64,000 bases of DNA from Drechslerella dactyloides (Eukaryota; Ascomycota; Orbiliomycetes; Orbiliales; Orbiliaceae), in NCBI GenBank assembly GCA_020064725.1, contig JAGTWJ010000017.1, positions 3,038,001 to 3,102,000 of the forward strand, written 5' to 3'. Numbering within the stretch: position 1 is the stretch's first letter; every line of letters begins with the position of its first letter. The notes beneath the pieces are model-generated. The model did not search any database. It saw only the letters and a list, made by a program, of their open reading frames with translations, and was not told the origin of the DNA. Both the position numbers and the translations under genes were made by a program. This document shows positions 46,434-59,939 of the stretch, in pieces.

Positions 46434-47292
46434 TTAGAGGATCACGCATTTCCGCGGCTTCTGGTATCGGTCCTTGTCGACGGTCTTGTGGTTGTGCGCG
46501 TTGTCTGTATTCCGTTGGAAGGAGCTCAACTTTGGCCGGATGCTGTTTTTCCTCTGGTTCCGCAGCATGCGGACGACGTCGTAAAAGGCCTTCTCGACGT
46601 TGACGCAGTTCTTGGCCGAGGCCTCGACGAACTGGCAGTCCAGCTCCTGCGCCAGCTTCATGCCCTCCTGCGTGGACACCTCGCGCTCGGTGACGCGATC
46701 GCTCTTGTTGCCGACCAGCATGATGGGTATCGGGGTGGGGTTGCTGGCGCTGCTCGACAGCACGGGCGAGCCGAGCGGGGAGGCGGAGCTCATGGTGTTA
46801 GGGATGCTGTCCTTGACACGCTGGATCTGCTGGTGGAAGCGCTTTATTCTGGCGAAGGAGGAGCGCGACGAGATGCTGTAGACGAGGAGGAAGCCCTCGC
46901 CGTCGCGTATCCATTGGTCTCGCAGGGCTGTGTATTCTTCCTGGCCGGCCGTGTCCAGGACCTCGAGCATGCACGACTGCTGGTCTATGACGACCTGCTT
47001 TCGGTACGAGTCCTCGATCGTGGGGTCGTATGTCTCGACGAAGTGGTTGAGGCATAGCTGGAGTGGTACGTGTGCATGTTAGCGGCGTGTCGTGGTGTAA
47101 CGTGAGAGACAGAGCAGGTGGCGTGGTGTCGTCGTCGGTGCAGCCCGTCGACGGGCTGACCTACGACCACGAACGGCGACAAAGACTCGTGGGGGGCGGG
47201 TTCCCTACCTGTATGGTCAATGCGGTCTTGCCGACACCTCCATCTCCAAGCACCACCAGCTTGTACATGGTCATTCCCGATTTGCCAGCCAT
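46434..47292 (-). CDS. Ras-family GTPase, Ras2/RasB type
   Basis: Membrane switch for polarised growth and morphogenesis in filamentous fungi. Exons: 47209-47292 and 46434-47057; 235 residues, phase 0 junction. G1 is GDGGVGKT (16-23), the effector region ETYDPTIEDSYRKQ, G3 DTAGQEEYTALRDQW, G4 NKSD, G5 EASAKN. The C terminus CVIL is a CAAX box whose final Leu favours geranylgeranylation. The IRDGEGFLLVYSISSRSSFA segment and a Ser/Pro-rich insert before G4 (about residues 120-145) are typical of the fungal Ras2/RasB group rather than Ras1/RasA. No palmitoylation cysteine pair sits next to the CAAX box; basic residues (KDRYQKPRK) may serve for membrane binding. Confidence 0.92.
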
Positions 47293-50200
47293 TTTCGGGG
47301 AGGCGTGAATTCGAGGGCCTGGAAGTCCCGGTGTATTGGGAGTTTTTTTTGGTATATGATATCGAAGCGTGTGTGGTATGATCCTGGGACGGAGGGGCTG
47401 TATATTTTTTTTGGTGCTCTGGTTCTTAAGCGTAATTTCCTCCTACGGTTTCCTTCCCTCCACCCACAGCGGCGGCAGACCAGCGGATATGGATGGGTAT
47501 TATTTCTAGAACGGAAGAATGCAGGAACCGGAGTCCAAGTCGCGACGACCTGATGGTATGGTATGAAGCCCCTGGGGGGGTAATAATGTTATCAACCGGG
47601 CGTGGTTGGCTGGGCCGCGTGTTCGAATGCGAGTCTCCGTTGGGACCAACGTTGGTCTGCGATCGTCTTTTGGCGTACGACGGTCGTGCGCTGGGGCAAG
47701 TCAGCCTTGAGAGAATTCGCGACACGGGACGGGGTCCGAGGAAAAGAATAAGAAGATGAGGACGGAAAAGCAAAGCAGAGTAAGAGATGCAGGCGGGCGG
47801 GCAGGCAGGCCGAACGGACAAAAGGGCAGGTGGTATTTTAGTGCCACGGGTATATGGGGTATACGTGAGCGGGAAGGAGAGCGAGAGAGAGCGAGAAGGG
47901 CGGTCGACGGTGGGAGAAGTGTTTGAAAGGTTCGCGGTGACGAGACAAGCGATGGAGATGGGAGAAGACAAAGACAGGAGGTCGTCAGTCGGAAGCAAGC
48001 AGGGAGAAGAAAGCAGAGCAGGACTCTCCGACTCTACTAGCACAACGGCGGCCAAGCAAGCTCAGCTCAAGCGCGGCGTGAATAATGCGAACGGCAATAT
48101 AATGTGAACGGCGTGAATGCGGATGTGAAGGTGAAGGTGAAGTCAAGATGAAGCAAGTCAAGTGCCTGTCGATGGGATGGCGGTGGTGGCGGGAATTTGC
48201 AAAGGGAGTCGTTCAGAGGCACCCCGGCCGGCAGCGAGGACGGATGCGTGGATATATGTACTCCGTTTGTGTGTATCCCGCGATGATATGATACCACCCG
48301 TCGACGTTTCTTTTTTCTGCTTCACCACCTCGACTGCTTCTGCTTCTTACCACTATCTTGTCCCCTTTGTCTCTTGTGCGACTCCGTCTCTCCGCCTCTG
48401 CCTCTGCTTTTCTCCCGGGCTGCGTTTTGGCAGGAGGCTGAGCTGCTCGGCTCTCCTCGCTGGCAGCCGAACGAAGGAATGCGCGGAGGACAAACGGGCC
48501 ACTCTGCCACTCCGACCGACTGAAAAATTTCCCCGAGCCAGCAGCAAATATGCAGGTCGAGTCTCGTCGCCAAACAGCCCGTATGCATGCGAGTCCCTGA
48601 CCGCGGGCTCTTCTTCCTGGCTCGTCTGGTCCGGTCCTTCGCTCGGGGACAGAAAATTTTCAGTCGGTCCACGTCCACGTCCACGTCCAGCGCAGCGAGG
48701 CGATGAACTTCAGGGAATCCGAACTAAGGGCAGCAGGCCGGGTGCAGGATGATATCACGGCCGCAGTTTCCTCAGGGGAGCTTCCCTCTTCAAGCGCCTA
48801 GTGCAGCTTGGTCCAGCGAACCGCAAACCCTTTTCGATCCTCTGCTCTAGTCCGCTCGTTTCTTTTTCTTCCATCTCGCTCTCGCCCTCGCGGTTTCGAC
48901 GCCGAAGCTCGCTCGCGGGCGGAGAAAAGCAGGAGAAAGCGAAACCCGGCATCAGGAGAGCTGGAGACTAGCACGAGCACCTGTGTACACTCGCACACAG
49001 CAGGAGAAGCAAAAGCCAAGCAAGGAGAGGCGAGGAAGGAGCAGCAGCCGGCGTTTTGAAAGGAACGTCGACGCCCGCCTGGACGGAACGGGACAGAGCA
49101 GAACAGGATCGAAATCAGGATCAGGAGTCGCAGAATCGATAGGTCTGTCGCAGCAGACGAACAGACAGAGCAAAAGACGGAATGGCAAATAAAAAGATGA
49201 ACGCATGAACGAGGCAAGGGAAATGCTGGAGCCTTACCGGTTTCCTACAGGTCCTGTCCGGGGACAGCTCGACTCTGGATCCGTGAATCAGACTTGCGTG
49301 ACAGCAATCGAGAGAATACTGTGAATACTGTGTAAGTGAGTGCGGTTCGCTCAAGAGCGACAAACAGACAGCTACTTGTTTAAATCGAGATACGGGCTAC
49401 GCACTTTGGATCTCGCCGAGAGCTGCGTATTTTTATTTTCTCGTTTTTTTACTTTTTCGCCCCGGGTGTCAAAACGAAGAATTTGGAAGTCTTGGTTGCG
49501 TGTGCGGGAAGAGAACAAAGCGACCGACCGTTGGTTCTTTTCTTGCAAATGCAATTGATATCAGAAGAAAGGGACGGGCGGCCAGATCAGAACAGAATCG
49601 AAGGGGCTGCGAGGATGTTTGGCCGGCCGGAAACTGAATTCTTGAATTTCTGACGGGGCTGATATTATTACAGATACTTATAGGCCAGATTCAGCCAGAA
49701 GGATTAGCTCGGCCGCCCGCTCGCAGTCCCGTTAACTGGATCCCAAACAGTTGCTAAAGCATGCGACTAAATAAGTCCAACTAGCTCGCTGGAGCTATAG
49801 GACGGTGCTGCCTGGCGCAGAGTGCTGTTTGATTGAGCTGGACGTCTTCGAGGACAACGGGGGAAGATGAGGATGGTTGACGTGACCAACTGAGCGCAAG
49901 TGCATGATCCATTTCTGGGACATGGCTCACCAATTGGCAGACCGCCAGCCACAGCTAGCGACAGTGCCCTCAACCGGCGTCGACGCATGAACCGCTGCCA
50001 TTTGACTGACACCCGTTGCGATCAAAATTGCAAAATTCGCATTCAATTTACGCCAGTGTCGATGCATCAGACGCAGTGGACAGACATGTAACGGGCAATC
50101 CACTCGTGCAGACATCGGGAACAATCAATGCACATGCACCCGCAGCCAATCGAATCCAGTGACCGTTGCTCCATCCGCACTCCGGGACTCCAGCTAGCAC

Positions 50201-53200
50201 TGCACTGCAGCCGGCCGGCCGGGAAAATAAAATAAACCATCATAGTATCGTCGACAGAAGAAGAAAAAGAAATCATGATATCATCGCGCGACCCGAGTCG
50301 TCTTGTACTCGCATACGGGGTGCATGCATGCATACAGACAGACGTAAGGACAGACACCGCGCCGCGCTGCACTATCGCTCGCATGATAAACTATCAAAGA
50401 CATACATACATGATCGTGTGCGTGCGTGATCGAGAGACGAGACATACGCGCGGAGCACAGCGGACTCGCACACAGGCCGGTGGTATTTTTGGCACCTCTA
50501 ATGATTACACTAGGAGTGATTACTGCAAAGGTAATAAAATGTCTGTCGCTAACGTTAGCCGTTGCCCGTGCAGGCGGCATCGGACCTGCGTATCGCAACG
50601 TAGCTATCTGAGATGCTCTATCACCCAACCGCAACCCCGGCCGTCTCATCTGTCTCTTGTAGCATGTCGCATCCAACGATACTCTCAGAAGGGTGCTTTC
50701 GACACCTGTTTGGATGTACCGGTTCCCGCCCGCAATATAACATTACAGTACCAATCTGCACTTTGTGCTATACTGCAGCCTCGCCGCCCATGTCCCCGGC
50801 ACAGGACTTCCCGACCCACTGATATCCACCCATCAAGCTGGCAAGGCTCCATCCATCCCACGATTCGGACCCGCCAGGATTCCTCGGCATGTAGCGAAAA
50901 CCCACACAATCCACCCAGTCAGTCACCGTTGGTGAGCTAGCTATTCGGTCCGGCCAGAACGCACATCACGCTCAGAAAAGTAGTACGCCTCATTCCAAGA
51001 CTGCGACTGATGGGCCAGCCAGCGGGTCGAAGGAAAGAGACACGACGGGACGACGAGGCAAAAGAGGCGAGATATGTAACGTTAAGAGGCCGAATAAACC
51101 CTTAAGGCAAGAAGAAGAAGAAAAGAAAAGTCAAACGCCCACGCCAGTTAATTTCAACCTCCCCTTCGCAGCGCTGTCGTAAACGTTAGCCGGCCGGGTT
51201 GGTGAGAGCGGCCAGCCAAACACGACCACCCGCAAGCTCAAGGACATCGACCGAGGCGCCTAGAGATTTGACATCGACCCCATGTATATGTGCCGGCCAA
51301 ACACGCACGGCATATTTACTTTACAGGTAACTCTCACTCTACTTCATTCAGGATCCTGTACGCCCCCGTCCAATCCAACTAACTGTTGGTGAGCGTCCAC
51401 GTCCGTCCCCACCGGCTGTCTCCATCCAAACCATATCGACCGCCAAGCTTAGCGAGATTGAACGATCGAGGCCCGGCACCGGCCGGCGTTTCTCGACCCC
51501 CATTCCTCTATTCGAGATATCCTGCGTATCTGGGACCGGATGTACGTAATCATATCACAGTCGAACATGCCAGACCCCATCGATGGCCGGCACGCATTCC
51601 TCCACACCTCTCACCATTTCTCGGAATTTCGGTTGGCCAGTACGTTTGTAATGCACACCCACCCACACACCCCTCGCTTAACCAACCTCCACCGCACACG
51701 TTTGACAGCTCGCCTCCGGTTTTTTGTGAGCCTCGTGCATGCAGCCGGTCGGTCGGCCGGTCAGTCAAACAGTCAGTCAGGCGAGGCTAACGTAACGTTC
51801 GCTCCACGGCCGGCGCGAACGAAACGAAAAACAATATTATGCATGACGAGCGGAGGGAAGGGAAGGATATCCCAGCTTTGACAGCGCAGTCTGGCTGGCC
51901 AGCCCGACGAAATGGGAATCTTTCCTGATCGGGAGACGCAACTTGCATGCGGTTTTACCCAATACATGCACCCCTTGCCCTCCTGCTCTGCGCATACCCG
52001 GGACGTGAATTGTAAACCGTCGGTGCCTCCGCTACTTACATACTAGACAGCGTAAACATGTACAATCGGGTATCTTGAGGCGGTGGTGGTAAAGGTGGTG
52101 TCAAGGGTGTACTTGCCCCGTTCGGCCAGCAGCCAGCCTACAAGCCCGATACGTTTCGACTCCTGCGATCTGAGGGGTGGTGGCGCCGCTGCCGCGGCGA
52201 AGCAGCGCCGTTTGAGAATTTTATAATTATATCGCCGACGTGCAGATTGCAGCCGTCTCGATCGATCCGTCGCGACGTAAGTGCAAAAAGGCTGAGTGCA
52301 GCCACCCGTAAATTATAACACCGCGCATCGAAATCTGCATGCATAGCAGTGCGGAGGGTGGTAGCCTCGGGAGGGAAGTAGAGGGGGACGCAATTTTTTC
52401 GTTCGGAGTAATACGTCTCGATCGGGTCGACGTCGGTTGATCGGGCCATCTTGTACCGGGTAAGCTTAGCTCAGCTAGCTAACTTCGGCCTCGGGAATCT
52501 CGCCCTGCGGATCACATTGAATTTGCGCATCTTACAGCGGCGATGGAATCTCCCTGACATGCTTGAATGTTCCAAATCTCTGATCCCATCGATAGAACAT
52601 TAAATTGGATCGCGCCGGATATCTTTTGCAAATTTTGGATGCATGTGTAGCTGAGAGCTTCCAGCCTGTAGTGCTCTCGACGCGGGCAACTCAAAGAAGA
52701 GAGCAAGTCACCTGATCTATACCACAAAAACAACACGCGAAGGATTACTACTCCAATCACACGCAGTCTAGTAGGTCTCCGTAACATCGATAGATCTACC
52801 GCAGTCGGGTAGCTAGCTACATGCGCCCCCACGCCAGTCCAGCGTCGACATCGACATTAATCCTAAAATCCCATTTCTCGAGTCATGCATACGATGGGAA
52901 TTCCGAGCTCTCGATCACATCCCAGCCGTATTCCCGCACGTGATATGACACCTTGGGTGCACACAGGCATGTAAACGTACATGTACATACAACACCACCG
53001 CCGTGCGATCGATCCTGTGGTTGCAACGTGACATGCGCACACCGATCTAGTATCATTCTAGAAAAAAAATTGTGAGCGTTACGTTCCGCACGTTACATTG
53101 CCTCCCTCAAACTACCAAAAACGTTGGGATTTGGAATATGTTCTTTTGATCCTAGGATTCTCTCTCGCGTAGGCACCAGCAACGTGTCATGCACATCATG

Positions 53201-56200
53201 TCTGGATCGATCGATCGGATCGGATTCTAGACCGGGACCGAGAGTGTTAATACCAAACATATTCAGCGGGCCGAGCTCGCAGCGCAGCCCTGTCTATGAC
53301 TATCAAAACGTGTCGTATGTTCTATAGATCTACCATACGGGGTGTTTTCCACCCGCGGGTCGATCGATCGATTTCCCTCGATCCTCCCGTATTGATACGA
53401 TTCGATCACTTTAGCAGGTCGATCGCTGCACTTATGAACGCGCGCGTATCACGATCGATTGTGACGTCGCAAAGTAGTCGATTACGTTAATCGTTATTAA
53501 ACGGCGGGTATACTCGCAATATAATGCATCGACTTGCAATATTCACCGTATTCTCTCGGGAAACTCCGATTCGGAAAATCTGCAATCCGATCACGAGCTC
53601 TGCGTCGATACCTTCCAGCTTCCCGATTCGCCCATGCCTACAACACGCGCGTCCTGTCAAATCGACTCCTCGGACTACAATTCATTGTCGACTTACCCAA
53701 CTATCGATCTCGCGGCAAGACATTATATAATCGATACAAGGGTCTTGCCAGCAGAACTCCCAAATCTACAAACGGTATGTAAGGCCGTTTTAACGAAGTT
53801 TTCCCCCTTCTTTCCTTCCCTCCTTCCTTCCACTCCTGCACGTATGCGCGAGATCTACCCGCTGTTTTTGCGTTTTGCGGAGATGCTGGCAGGTCCGCGG
53901 AAGGAAACACAACAATGGCTTGTAAGACATACATGTCAGAACACCTGGCACCCATGTCGACGGTATCCATGGGTTGTGTCTCGCAAGTTCTGAGGGGTGC
54001 CCTGGACATGTATGCACGCATCCCATCCCATGTATACAACCCCGCGGCAAGGGTTACGTAATTGTGAAACAGGTCATGGATGGAGGTTGTTTCTTGCTGC
54101 AGGTACCGTTTGGACATACCTCATCTACGGTGTTGTATATTGTGTGCATACGGACTCATGTGACTTGCTCGATGGTGGTGAACTTGATTCGTTCGAGGAT
54201 ATCTTGGCGGGATTGTATGCATGGTCCACGTGATGGGCGGGCGCCAAGTGTCGGTATCCATCGACATGTCGTTGAATCCGTTGTAGGGGAGGGTGTATAC
54301 GGGATTTCGATCGGACCGCGGTCGTGGTGGTGCGTGCAGTGCGTGCAGTGGGCGAATGAATATATGCTTCGAGCTAAGGTTTGCTCTAGGGTTGATGGTG
54401 AGCACATATTCTTGCAAGTCCTGTGTGCACATCGTAATTCGGTGGTATCATGATATTTCGATATGCATGTAATATAGTTATAATCTTAATATTAGTATCT
54501 ACTGGCATGGCAAGTCTCGTTCGAATTCACGATATAAGTGCGATCTTACTATACAGCGTTTTGCACGTACATCATTGAATACAAGATAATGCGGCTGTTC
54601 TATAGATCTATAGTTCTAGATTACACTACGCGCACACTTGGAGCGTTATAGCAAATACGAGCATCATGATCAAGTCTTGAAGATTCGCAATTTATTGACT
54701 TAGTATACCATGAGGAGGGGACAATGATGGGATGGTTTAGATATATAGCAGTACTAGGAGAATATTGGCACCACGACTGGGTCGGATGTTTACGAGTGCT
54801 ATATCGGCGTGGCGCATGATCATCCCGGGTATAGCGGACGACGCTATGCATAGATATTTGTTCAGGTGGTACAGAGCCAATGCATGTAGGATTAGTGCAG
54901 GTATCAAGATATTCCAGAGAATCTCACCTCCAAATATGTCAATATCGATAAAATCACTACCAATGACCATATATATTGTCAACATGTCTCCAAAGCTAGA
55001 CTCCTTCCGACAAAATGCGTGTTTTACATGCATACATCTAGATACAGACCGATGACCAACCGAGTGGCGCCATCCTATATATCTTGATACAGGTGTAGCT
55101 TGGTCGGTATCAGGATGAAAGTCTTTGTGGGAATTGAGATTCTCATGCATGTCGGCTTACGGACAGGGCTGCCGTATGTGGCTCGGCGGAATGCTTATAC
55201 GAGTATATGATATTATGATACATACAATAGCATTGACTGAACGATTCATCACAGTATAGAAGCTGATTTCAACCTTTTAATTCCCCATCGCCCAAGGCGC
55301 GCATATGAGCTTGACAGATCATATCGTGATATCAGCTGACTACTTATGCTTCGGTGGCGCAAATCCCTGATAATTAGATATATGTACGTGCGTCTGTTCG
55401 ACCTGAGCTCGAGTTAATGTGACTACGCAGTTATTTTCTTTCGAGGGTCTCCAGCCTCTTATGCATCCTCGGCTCTTGAATTTCGCGAATGACGTTATAT
55501 ATACCGGTTGGATTACACAAGACTACAATACTGATTCCAAGGTTGGCCAAGCGACGCAGTGTCTCCTTATACGTGTTAACGCCGATATAGTCGATATATC
55601 CCCGGTGGAAAAGGGTACGTTCGCTCTTCTCATACTCCCACTACATATCCACCCCATCGTGTGACACAGACATTCTATGATTAAACTGGGTATCCGTATC
55701 TGATAATCCCAATATTGCCCCACTGGGCTCTCCCGTACGGGCGGGGCCGTGAAGCCCTGGAACGCCCCGGAGGGATTGGTCGTCAAGGCTTGCGCAGGAG
55801 GGTCATGAGAACACTGGCGTGTATACATATGCATATGCACGTCTGTATGTAGACACAAATACTTACTTGTCTGGGTGCACATCCGCCCTGGAAGCCTGAC
55901 ATACGGACCTTAACCATTCTGGAACTGGCCAAATGTATCTATATTTAAATACACACCGCGGGGACCCGTGTTTACTTCGATCGTGCTAACGCATGGCTTG
56001 CGGTGGGGGGACCAGAAGGCTTAAGCTCAGACAGCTGGGAGTCAAAGCTTCTCTGATCAGATATCCGAGTCAGCTGCTACAGATCGCGATCGGAGGTCTG
56101 CGAGGGAGGCACGCCGGCTAGCTGTAACAGGTTAAAATGCGGACATATCATACTTGTCCACTGTCGTTTCAACGTATCCGCCATGCATGCACATCGAAAG

Positions 56201-59200
56201 CTCCAGCTGGCACGTAGAGTGGACGTATGTATGCGTGTGTATGTATGAATACGTACGTCGACAGGTTCAAGCAGGCGCGGCGCACAGTTACACATATGCA
56301 CATAATCTTACACCGTGCATGCGCATACATATGTTTACTTGTATGGACCGCAATCGATATGCATCATGCACACCGCACCGGCAGCCACCGCAAACGCCCA
56401 AGACTCTTATTTTGCAACCTCCCTCCGGGCCTGGAAGCGGGACTCCGAGATTTGACGAGTGATTCGGTAGCCGGCTGGGCGTCATTCCGCAGAATTCAAA
56501 GCCTGTCCGGAATAGTTTGTTTGCAAGAGAAGCCGCGAACGCGAGGCGCGCTGCAAAGCACGCAGCTAATGTAGCTCGGAGAAACAGAAAAACAGCCAGG
56601 CTATCCTCGAACGCATGCAGCGTGCTGATCAGATGCAGCGGATAGCAAGGCCGACACGCTGCACCAGCTGTCGCCGTGCAGCGCGAGTCGACGCATGTAC
56701 GGTGAACGTGCATGCGTCTTCTACGCGTCATGTACAGATAGACACATGCGCGCACATGCAAAACATACAGCTCTAGCGACGCAAGGTATGTATGTAGTCA
56801 AACCGTGTGCGACCGTTGTATCCACAGGTCACCCATGTCCGCATCCCGGCAGCTCATATGCTCGCAAACTCGCATGGGAATTCAACTGGACGGTCTATCA
56901 AAAGGAAACCGCAAAACGGTAGCCTTGCTGATCGAATCCGGCTGCTAGACGGTCGAAACAAATAGCAACCGTGCCGCCTCAGCGGACATTTTCCCCTACT
57001 CTTCGATCTTATGGGTGATCACCATCAGCCTTCCACGAGAAGGGATGTAACCGTGGTCGGATTATGACTATAGCGCTCGCAATTATAGGCCAAGCCGGCT
57101 GGGGGGTTCGTGAGCATTTAATTTCAGGGACGGGGCAAGCGAAATCCTGGGGCCTGGCCACCCGGCCCAACGCGTCTAGCGATGCATGCGGGCAAGCTTG
57201 ACCCTTCTTTTTGTGATATCAACTGATGCGATGGCGAAAGGCAACGACAGAAAAACGTTTAAACTTGATACAATCGATGTCGATGGGCCGCGCCGGCCCC
57301 GGCATGTCTAGACCGGACGAACGACCGGGTTTACGCTTTCTCTAGACTGCCAACAGAAGAGCGACGAAACGAGCTCCGCCGCGCTGCCACTAGAAGCCCC
57401 AATTTCTGTTGATGGGAAGGACAATTGACGCCTCACTGCAAAAATTTCCTTCCCTGCGCGATCCCATTCGCCCAGAACCAGAGCCAGGAGAAGGGCTTGC
57501 CGTGGTGGGTTCTCTGGTGCTTCCCGACTGGCTGGGCCCTTCATGCTGCATCCCGTGCGACCCGCCTGTGCGCATCAACCTGTCTACATGGAACACTTCG
57601 TTACGACAACCTGCATATAACATATACTTGTATATGTATAATCGAGGGGGTCGATGTTGTACCTGTCAGTTGGAAAAAGGGAGGAGCGTATACTTACTTG
57701 CCAGGGCATATGCAGATCGAGAGGCATCTCCCGGATGCTACAGAACTAGAAAGAATGTGGCGGAAAAAACCGTTTTCGACACGAGGACCGCTTCGATATA
57801 AGCTTGACGTAAACCGCCTGTCGTCCATCCCTTCCAGCGCCCGCCGAGCGTGGGGACCACCGTGGCGCCTGGACCATCGTCGAGGCTCACGCACACGGGG
57901 GGGCGAAATGAAGCCACTCAATCGGGACAATATCTCCCCCCTCTCTCGCAGAACGCACGTCGAAAAAGGATCGCAGCCGGCCAAGAGGTCAGCCCTTTTT
58001 CTTGATCAACGGTGTGGGATACCCCATTCTGGCGGTTCCTCCAGAATCCTTTTATCTCGGGTGGCCGATTTGGCTGCCCCGAAGTTTGCGATTCGCTGAT
58101 CCAAGGCACGCTGGTTCCGTATTTCCCCACCAACCCTCTCTCGCGGATAGGTGGGCGGTCGTGGTGGTGGCCCCCCCGTTTGAGTCAAATCAAATCTCTG
58201 CTGCGCGGACGGGCTCATTTGATTCGGTTCGATTGAATCCACGGCTCTCAGGTCCAGGTCCATCAGGCGCGCTCTCTCTCGCTCGCTGGCCAGCCAGCGC
58301 GATCTGGAATCGAATCCATCGCAGAGGAATGAATGGCGAAAAGGAGACTCGCAGAAGCGAGCGAACATCAGGGTGCAGGGCGTGTTTCAACTTCCTTTGA
58401 CGTAGCGCAGCAATTGGTGACTGCCTGGATCGCGGGAGTCTCAGTTCGAGCCGCCTAGCGAAGCTGGTCCGACCAGAGCGCTGCTGCAGGACGCACCGAC
58501 GGCTTTCTCCTGATGACAAGAAAGGGCGTGGGAAGGCTCCAGAGCTCGAATGCAAATGTTGGTCTGATGTGAGGCTTTTTGGCGTTTTTTCTTCTTCGAC
58601 CGTCTGTGATCAGTGCATTGGGATGGAAAACTCGGGCGCACCACTGGGCCGGAACTGTTCCAGCAGGCACTGAAACTGCGCAGGCGGCCTGTTATTGGCT
58701 GGCGCCGGTTGGGCAGGGATAAGCGGGTGGGATGCTAAACCCCTGAACCATGCTCGGATAGCCTTTTAATCAGCGTTCATGCAGCAACCTATCGGCGAGA
58801 CTGTCTAAATGGCCGAGGCCATTAGGGATGATGCTGCTTGCTGGGGGCTAGTCGAACGTTCGTGAAAGCAGATCACGGCGAGAGCGTGTGAGAGAGAGAG
58901 TGGGAGTGGGAGAGTGTGAAATTAATAATGAAAAGAGGTTAGGAATAATAAAAATCATCAAAGCGAGCAGGGCAAAGGCAAAGCAAAGAAAGCACAGCAG
59001 CGCGGAGAAGAACTCCAGCATTTTGCAATGCAATGCGAAGAAAATATTCGCAAGAAGAAACCATACTCATATTTTGGAAAACCAGGCCTGCTGCTTCCCT
59101 CATCTCGCTCTCTCTCGATACTCTCCCTCCGCCTGGTATCTGCCTCCTTGGTGCATCACGGCTGCCGAAGACCAAGACCCTTTCCGCGACCTGCCCTGTT

Positions 59201-59939
59201 GCCGTTCCTGACTTCATGACGTTGCGACATTCCATTCCATTCTTTAGGTAGACGGGCCGGGCACTAGCCTCTTTGCTTCACCATCCGTACAGACGAGACG
59301 AGACGATACCGATACGCTATCGGACGCTTATCCATTCACGCCCGCTCGTTCGTTCGTCTGTTATCGACCATCGATCTCGAGTCCGTCGGTTTCTTTCTGG
59401 AAAGACCTCGCGCGAGAGACATGCCTTAACGCTGTTTAGTTTCGAACGACGTTTCCCTTCGATTGCAAGTGCTCTCATTCTCGCCGCCCAGGCTGCGCTC
59501 GTTATAACCTGGAGTTATCCTTATCACGAAACGTCAGCGTGTAGACAGACAAGCCAAGCGTACTTCCTGCAGCAAAGGTTGCATACCTGTCCGCTTGCCT
59601 GGCCAATTGAGATCGCGAACCAGAGCCCGATACATGGGGAAGCTTTGCTGCATGCATGCAGGCAAACACCGCTTACACAACATCCCTCCTCTGCTTCTTA
59701 TCCTTCACTTCGATTCTCCCCTTCCCGTTTGAATTGACGGTCTTATGATGACACTCGTTTGCAGAGCTTCTCCATATCGTGTTTGAGCACCCCCCACGGA
59801 GTGTAGCTGCGATTAGTTACGTTTTCTTTATTTTCTCCCCCCTTGCGTCGTCGAAAGAGCAGCCCCTCTCCACATATCCATTTCGAACGCGAGATCCGAT
59901 CACTCGAAGATTCCACGCGAGACGGCCCGAAACGACGCC
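47293..59939. other. 12.6-kb region without supported genes
   Basis: Between the start of the Ras gene and the ApsA-like gene. Many frames of 60-220 codons exist on both strands but overlap one another, lack domains and lack splice structure. 47300-49550 is CT/GA-rich and may hold the Ras leader and promoter. 49600-58800 has mixed composition with many GATC, CATGCATG and TATATA palindromes. 58850-59939 probably holds the ApsA-like promoter and leader. Only weak candidates stand out (52138-52449 and 53.7-55.1 kb). Confidence 0.5.
52138..52449 (-). CDS. Orphan small ORF, weak candidate
   Basis: 103 codons starting MARSTDVDPIETYYSERKNC. The composition is more balanced than that of surrounding frames, with regular acidic, aromatic and hydrophobic residues and no long low-complexity runs. 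No domain, signal peptide or intron is visible and no neighbour supports it. It could equally be a chance frame. Confidence 0.15.
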   Translation of the reverse strand: MARSTDVDPIETYYSERKNCVPLYFPPEATTLRTAMHADFDARCYNLRVAALSLFALTSRRIDRDGCNLHVGDIIIKFSNGAASPRQRRHHPSDRRSRNVSGL

